Below are positions 5,584 through 8,992 of a stretch of DNA of 8,992 nucleotides, piece after piece. Source of the DNA: JAAZFF01 sp964405775 (lineage in GTDB: Bacteria > Verrucomicrobiota > Kiritimatiellia > RFP12 > UBA3636); the NCBI GenBank assembly GCA_964405775.1, contig CAYOPG010000086.1, positions 1-8,992 on the forward strand. Reading direction: 5' to 3'. The notes under the pieces were generated by a model, which was given only the letters and a program-made list of their open reading frames with translations, had not been told where the DNA came from and made no database searches. The first letter of the stretch is position 1. Every line of letters begins with the position of its first letter. The position numbers and the translations under genes are program-made.

Positions 5584-6072
5584 ATGCAAGTAAACGTAAG
5601 CGAGGTCAAGATTCCAGCAAGGATTCGCAAGGATATCGGCAATCTGGAGCCTCTGATGGAAAGTCTAAGCCGTTGTGGCCAGCTCAATCCCATAACAGTT
5701 ACACGGGATTTTGAGCTCATTGCAGGTTATCGCCGACTTACATGCGCGAAACGTTTAGGCTGGAAGACTATCGATGCTACCGTTGTGGACGGAGTCGACC
5801 AGCTGCGTCTCCTCGAAATGGAGATGGCCGAGAATGTTTACCGTAAAGATTTCGACCCGGATGAGTTGCTCGAAGGGCTCAAGAAGCTTGAGGAGTTGCG
5901 CCACCCCAAACTGGGCGCGCGCATAGGCAACGCTTTAAAGGGAGCCTTCAACAAGATCGCATTCTGGAAACGTCGCAAACCAAAGCAGAATAAAGAAAAC
6001 GAGTCGCAGGCGGTGCAGATACAGTATGCCACCCCGAAGACAGAGGACGAGCCGGGGAATTTCGGCGTCTGA
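5584..6072 (+). CDS. Short ParB/Srx N-domain protein without DNA-binding domain
   Basis: The 162-aa product begins at an ATG with AGGAG (5571-5575) 8 nt upstream. Residues about 5-100 form a ParB-N (ParB/sulfiredoxin-fold) domain: LEPLMESLSRCGQLNPITV at 21-39, then GYRR at 48-51 in the place of the GERR phosphate-binding motif, and ENVYR at 83-87 matching the ENxxR CTP-pocket motif. Chromosomal ParB continues with a helix-turn-helix and a dimerisation domain; both are missing here. Instead residues 108-133 alternate small, hydrophobic and basic residues and could form an amphipathic helix (ARIGNALKGAFNKIAFWKRR), followed by a polar tail. The stop overlaps the tcdA start (TGATG, 6070-6074). 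The fold assignment is good; nucleotide binding is inferred from motifs and the function is unknown. Confidence 0.8.
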   Translation: MQVNVSEVKIPARIRKDIGNLEPLMESLSRCGQLNPITVTRDFELIAGYRRLTCAKRLGWKTIDATVVDGVDQLRLLEMEMAENVYRKDFDPDELLEGLKKLEELRHPKLGARIGNALKGAFNKIAFWKRRKPKQNKENESQAVQIQYATPKTEDEPGNFGV

Positions 6073-6806
6073 TGAATCCTGAATCGTCCGTCCGCACCGC
6101 CAAACTCCTAGGTGCGGCGGCGCTCACCAAAATAGAGGCCTCGCGTGTAATCGTGTTCGGGCTTGGTGGTGTGGGTTCGTTCGCAGCGGAGGCTCTCGCA
6201 CGCGGCGGAGTCGGGAATCTTGCTCTGCTGGACTTCGACAAAGTAGAGCAGTCGAACGTCAACCGGCAACTTCTGGCAATGACTTCAACAATCGGGCAAC
6301 AGAAGACGGACGTAATGATGAAGCGCGTACTTGACATTAATCCCGCGGCGCACGTCGAGGTTTTCCAGATGCGTTACACCCCGGAAAACGCCGAAGAGGT
6401 TGATTTGAGCGGATACGACTACATTGTCGATGCAATTGATTCCCTCAGGTCAAAGGTCGAACTCATAGTACGCGCAAAGGCGGCAGGAACGCCGATAATA
6501 AGCGCCACAGGAACCGGCAACAAACTCGACCCAACCCGATTCGTCGCAACTGATTTGTTCGCCACTGAAAACTGTCCGCTCGCGAGGCTTCTTAGGAAAA
6601 GGTTGCGCAAACACGGAGTTGATTCATTAGATGTGGTCTTCTCGTCGGAGGAGCCGTCCTGTCTGGATGAAGAAGCCAACAACGGGGAAGACGACGACAA
6701 AGGTCGCGATCGTGCCAAGCCTGGCACAGTCCCGTTCGTGCCGCCAGTGGCGGGGTTCATAATGGCAGGTGTTGTTCTCAGGCGGCTTGCGGGGTTGGAT
6801 AAATGA
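6072..6806 (+). CDS. tcdA: tRNA threonylcarbamoyladenosine dehydratase
   Basis: The 244-aa product is an E1/ThiF-fold enzyme of the TcdA (CsdL/YgdL) family, which uses ATP to cyclise t6A at position 37 of ANN-decoding tRNAs to cyclic t6A. Seen: the nucleotide-binding GLGGVGS at 30-36, DFDKVEQSNVNRQ at 54-66 with the ATP-contacting arginine, DAIDSLRSK at 120-128, GTGNKLDPT at 147-155, the family signature CPLARLLRKRLRK at 168-180 with Cys168, VVFSSEEP at 188-195, and a C-terminal PFVPPVAGFIMAG at 221-233. An acidic insertion (about 198-212) is the only departure. Translation is coupled on both sides: ATG 6072 overlaps the ParB-like stop, and the stop overlaps the next ATG (ATGA, 6803-6806). 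No CsdA/CsdE sulfur-relay partner is in the window. tRNA-Thr at 2072 is a plausible substrate. Confidence 0.94.
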   Translation: MNPESSVRTAKLLGAAALTKIEASRVIVFGLGGVGSFAAEALARGGVGNLALLDFDKVEQSNVNRQLLAMTSTIGQQKTDVMMKRVLDINPAAHVEVFQMRYTPENAEEVDLSGYDYIVDAIDSLRSKVELIVRAKAAGTPIISATGTGNKLDPTRFVATDLFATENCPLARLLRKRLRKHGVDSLDVVFSSEEPSCLDEEANNGEDDDKGRDRAKPGTVPFVPPVAGFIMAGVVLRRLAGLDK

Positions 6807-7561
6807 GCACTGGAACGATCGCAATGGCAGCGATCGCGGTGCTTTCGCTGTTCGGAGATTTTTTTCTTGGTCAATCAGGAGGACCATTCCTGATGATGAT
6901 CTTCGGGGTCGCGGCGGTGCTTTTGCCCGGATTTGTGGATGAAATTTCTGAATTTCTTCTATTCTCGCCGGATGTCACGGCTGTTGTCGATCCTCTAGAT
7001 CCCGAGGCGAAGACGTTAGCTGGCGGCGTCAAGGCCGCCATGAATCTGTGTGCGACGAACGGCGTTGAAGTGAAACTTCTGGTCGCTGCTGTGCCTGGAA
7101 CCGAGATTGAGTTCGGGTTGAACGCTGTGCGCAGACGTTGCTTCGCCAAAGTGCTTCATGACGAAGTAGCTGATAGAAGCCAGTCATCGCTTCCACCTTT
7201 CACACCAGAGGCCAGCCCCTCTTGGTTCAAACTTGAAGGATCTGGAAACGGAGGGGTGCGTCTGCTTTTCAAACCACCTGATGGCGCGGGAATCAGGCTG
7301 AAAAGCTCAATCTTCCGTGCTCCGTTCTTTTTATCGGTTGCAACCGTATTTATCCTGGCTACTCTTGCTGTTTGGATTGCTGGAGCAAAGGCGCTGGCTG
7401 CCGTTTTGCCGTGTGGCGCCGCAGGTTTGCTGCTTGCGCGTAGGCGTCGCGCAGCAAGTCCATTTGTCGAGAAAAAAAGTCTTTCAAAGCAAGAATGGGT
7501 GCTGCTGTTCGCGCTATTTGCCTTCACGATAATACAGCTTTACAAAGAAGGAGTTTTGTAA
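6803..7561 (+). CDS. Multi-pass membrane protein of unknown family
   Basis: I do not recognise this 252-aa protein. Predicted membrane segments lie at about 6-22 and 28-43 near the N-terminus, and at about 173-193, 195-213 and 231-247 at the C-terminus, the fourth being followed by the basic cluster ARRRR (212-216). Between them is a soluble region of about 125 residues (48-170) containing VVDPLDPEAKTLAGGV, VEVKLLVAAVPG and a Pro/Ser-rich stretch around 128-140; no known motif stands out. The gene overlaps tcdA by 4 nt (ATGA) and ends 2 nt before the folC ATG, and its last codons carry the folC ribosome binding site, so it is firmly part of the operon. The gene is real judging by this coupling and by sensible codon use; the function is unknown. 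Confidence 0.8.
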   Translation: MSTGTIAMAAIAVLSLFGDFFLGQSGGPFLMMIFGVAAVLLPGFVDEISEFLLFSPDVTAVVDPLDPEAKTLAGGVKAAMNLCATNGVEVKLLVAAVPGTEIEFGLNAVRRRCFAKVLHDEVADRSQSSLPPFTPEASPSWFKLEGSGNGGVRLLFKPPDGAGIRLKSSIFRAPFFLSVATVFILATLAVWIAGAKALAAVLPCGAAGLLLARRRRAASPFVEKKSLSKQEWVLLFALFAFTIIQLYKEGVL

Positions 7562-7563
7562 CT

Positions 7564-8895
7564 ATGAACGATGAAATTATAGAGAGAATTTTCGCACGAC
7601 GTTCTTTCGGCATTAAACCGGGTTTGGACACTACCCGAGCGATGCTCGCGGCCATGGGCAACCCGGAGAAGAACATAAGAACCGTGCACGTGGCGGGCAC
7701 GAATGGTAAAGGGTCGGTCTGCGCGATGATCGCGTCAGTGTTGAGATATACAGGTATTGAAGCTGGGCTATACACCTCTCCGCATCTCGTGCGGCTTAAC
7801 GAAAGGTTCAGCATAAACGGCAAAGACATCGAAGACGACGAGCTCTTCCCTCTTTTGGAGGAGGTCGAAAAAGCAGCGATGCAGGTTGAGCGCGACGGCG
7901 GTGGCGTCCCTACGTTTTTCGAATGCATGACGGCACTTGGCATGGAGTGGTTCAAGCGAAAAGGAGTGAAGCTTGTCGTTGCTGAAACGGGAATGGGCGG
8001 AAGACTCGATTCCACAAATGTGCTTTCGCCGCTATTGTGCGTAATTACTCGCATAGGGCTTGATCACATGATGTATCTCGGAGACACCATTGCGGCAATC
8101 GCCGGTGAAAAGGCAGGGATAATCAAAGAAGGCGTTCCTGTCGTTTGCGCCGAAATGTCGGACGCCGCCAAGGCTGTCATAGAGCGGACGGCTGCGGAGC
8201 GCAAGGCTCCCATTGTGATGGTTGGCGACGCTGTCGGTGTGCGCCGTGTTTCGGGCAACGTGCGTGGCCAAAAAGTTGCAATTACAAGTGCATCGGAGGA
8301 CTACGGTTCGTTTACAATGAAACTGGCCGCATCGTACCAGATCGAGAACATCGCAACAGCCGTTGCTGCCATTGAAACACTTGAACGCGTACTTGGAATT
8401 GACTTTGGTAGAAAAACGGTCGTCAAAGGCCTCGCCGACGCGCAATGGCCGGGCCGTTTCCAGTGCATAAGCGAGAACCCTGACGTACTTATAGACGGCG
8501 CTCACAACCCCGACGGAGCGGAAGCGCTGGTAAAGGCGTTGCACGATGCTAAATGCGGGCGAAAAATCAGGTTTGTCGTAGGTCAAAGTGCGGACAAGGA
8601 TTTGGAAGGTTTCTTCCGCACCATCGCTCCAATCTGCGGCGCGCTTTGGACGGTTCCAATGAAGAACCCGCGCACAGCGCAGCCGACCACCCTGGCGGAA
8701 ATCGCAAAACGTCACGGAATTAAACGCGTAGTTGCATGCCCGACAATCTCAGACGGTCTTAATGCCGCCAAGACGGACGCACTCGAGGACGAAGACAAGG
8801 GACTTGTCGTAGCGTGCGGCTCTCTTTTCCTAGTGGGCGAAATTCTTGAAGGACTTTCCGTAGCCAGACCCGGCCTCACTACTGGTTCATATTAG
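7564..8895 (+). CDS. folC: Bifunctional dihydrofolate / folylpolyglutamate synthase
   Basis: The 443-aa product is a Mur-ligase-family FolC, which joins L-glutamate to dihydropteroate or to tetrahydrofolates with ATP in the cytoplasm. Seen in order: P-loop GTNGKGS at 45-51, TSPHLVRLNERFSING at 71-86, ETGMGGRLDSTN at 141-152, the LDH...LG...EKAGII block at 166-187 with Lys183 as the probable carbamylated lysine, WPGRFQ at 295-300, DGAHNP at 311-316 opening the C-terminal domain, and ACGSLFLVGE at 417-426. The start at 7564 is preceded by AAGGAG at 7548-7553 with a 10-nt gap and gives the usual FolC N-terminus. An in-frame ATG at 7495 would add 23 unrelated residues read from inside the preceding gene and is rejected. 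It is the last gene of the operon starting with panD. Whether both activities are present cannot be told from sequence. Confidence 0.96.
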   Translation: MNDEIIERIFARRSFGIKPGLDTTRAMLAAMGNPEKNIRTVHVAGTNGKGSVCAMIASVLRYTGIEAGLYTSPHLVRLNERFSINGKDIEDDELFPLLEEVEKAAMQVERDGGGVPTFFECMTALGMEWFKRKGVKLVVAETGMGGRLDSTNVLSPLLCVITRIGLDHMMYLGDTIAAIAGEKAGIIKEGVPVVCAEMSDAAKAVIERTAAERKAPIVMVGDAVGVRRVSGNVRGQKVAITSASEDYGSFTMKLAASYQIENIATAVAAIETLERVLGIDFGRKTVVKGLADAQWPGRFQCISENPDVLIDGAHNPDGAEALVKALHDAKCGRKIRFVVGQSADKDLEGFFRTIAPICGALWTVPMKNPRTAQPTTLAEIAKRHGIKRVVACPTISDGLNAAKTDALEDEDKGLVVACGSLFLVGEILEGLSVARPGLTTGSY

Positions 8896-8920
8896 TGCAT
8901 ACAACAAAAGCCCAACGGAC

Positions 8921-8967
8921 TCCCCGTGAATAACACACAAAATAGAAGGGACTTCTTTTGACGGGGA
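8921..8967 (+). terminator. Inverted repeat after folC, possible terminator
   Basis: TCCCCGT at 8921-8927 pairs perfectly with ACGGGGA at 8961-8967, and an inner AGAAG/CTTCT hairpin (loop GGA, 8944-8956) followed by TTT lies between them. There is no T-tract after the outer stem, so an intrinsic terminator is uncertain; the inner hairpin with its short T run is the better candidate but has a weak, A/T-rich stem. Confidence 0.25.
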
Positions 8968-8977
8968 TTCGCCGAAT

Positions 8978-8983
8978 AAGGAG
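8978..8983 (+). promoter_or_regulatory. Possible ribosome binding site of a gene beyond the window
   Basis: AAGGAG lies 9 nt before the window end. No ATG follows inside the window; a start at or just after the edge, or the TTG at 8985, would be possible. The coding sequence itself cannot be seen. Confidence 0.3.
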
Positions 8984-8992
8984 ATTGCTGGG

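Noticed and set aside
7495..7563. Upstream in-frame ATG extending folC by 23 residues
   Set aside because: The extension is out-of-frame reading of the preceding membrane protein gene; the ATG at 7564 has AAGGAG at proper spacing and gives the standard FolC N-terminus.
8032..8715. 227-codon open frame on the minus strand
   Set aside because: It is antisense to folC, whose motifs are all intact through this stretch; no ribosome binding site or motif supports the reverse frame.

Overview
The window looks like a bacterial chromosome segment with moderately GC-rich genes, AT-rich intergenic gaps, clear AGGAG-type ribosome binding sites and a CCA-encoded tRNA. The gene content suggests the Planctomycetes-Verrucomicrobia-Lentisphaerae (PVC) group, perhaps Kiritimatiellota or Lentisphaerota: a secreted DUF4838-type glycosidase-like protein, a cytoplasmic carbohydrate-esterase-like hydrolase, and GluQRS. 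This placement is an inference from gene families only; no rRNA or phylogenetic marker is present.

Layout. Positions 1-1851 (minus strand) hold the first 617 codons of a secreted DUF4838 protein whose C-terminus lies outside the window. A 220-nt divergent region (1852-2071) carries a -10 box for that gene, a perfect 10-bp palindrome, and a strong promoter reading into tRNA-Thr(UGU) (2072-2146). Next is an alpha/beta hydrolase of the acetyl-xylan-esterase type (2260-3078, plus), which converges, with a 25-nt gap, on a two-gene minus-strand unit: gluQRS (5058 to 4066) followed by an OppD/DppD-type ABC ATPase (4069 to 3104), overlapping as ATGA. A 122-nt divergent promoter region with a 12-bp tandem repeat separates this unit from a tightly packed plus-strand operon: panD, a short ParB-N-domain protein without the usual HTH, tcdA, an unrecognised multi-pass membrane protein, and folC (5181-8895). 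The last 97 nt hold an inverted repeat and a possible ribosome binding site for a gene starting beyond the window.

How the genes work together. The left half is carbohydrate-related: a secreted glycosidase-like protein and a cytoplasmic esterase. The right operon combines cofactor synthesis (PanD makes beta-alanine for pantothenate and CoA; FolC makes folates and folylpolyglutamates) with tRNA modification (TcdA). GluQRS in the divergent unit also modifies tRNA, and tRNA-Thr(UGU), an A37-containing ANN-decoding tRNA, is the kind of substrate TcdA acts on. Most of this is ordinary housekeeping. The parts that deserve a closer look are the ParB-like protein, which keeps the CTP-pocket motifs but ends in a basic, possibly amphipathic tail; the unknown membrane protein coupled to tcdA and folC; the ABC ATPase paired with gluQRS and with no permease nearby; and the repeat-bearing divergent promoter in which gluQRS appears to be leaderless.
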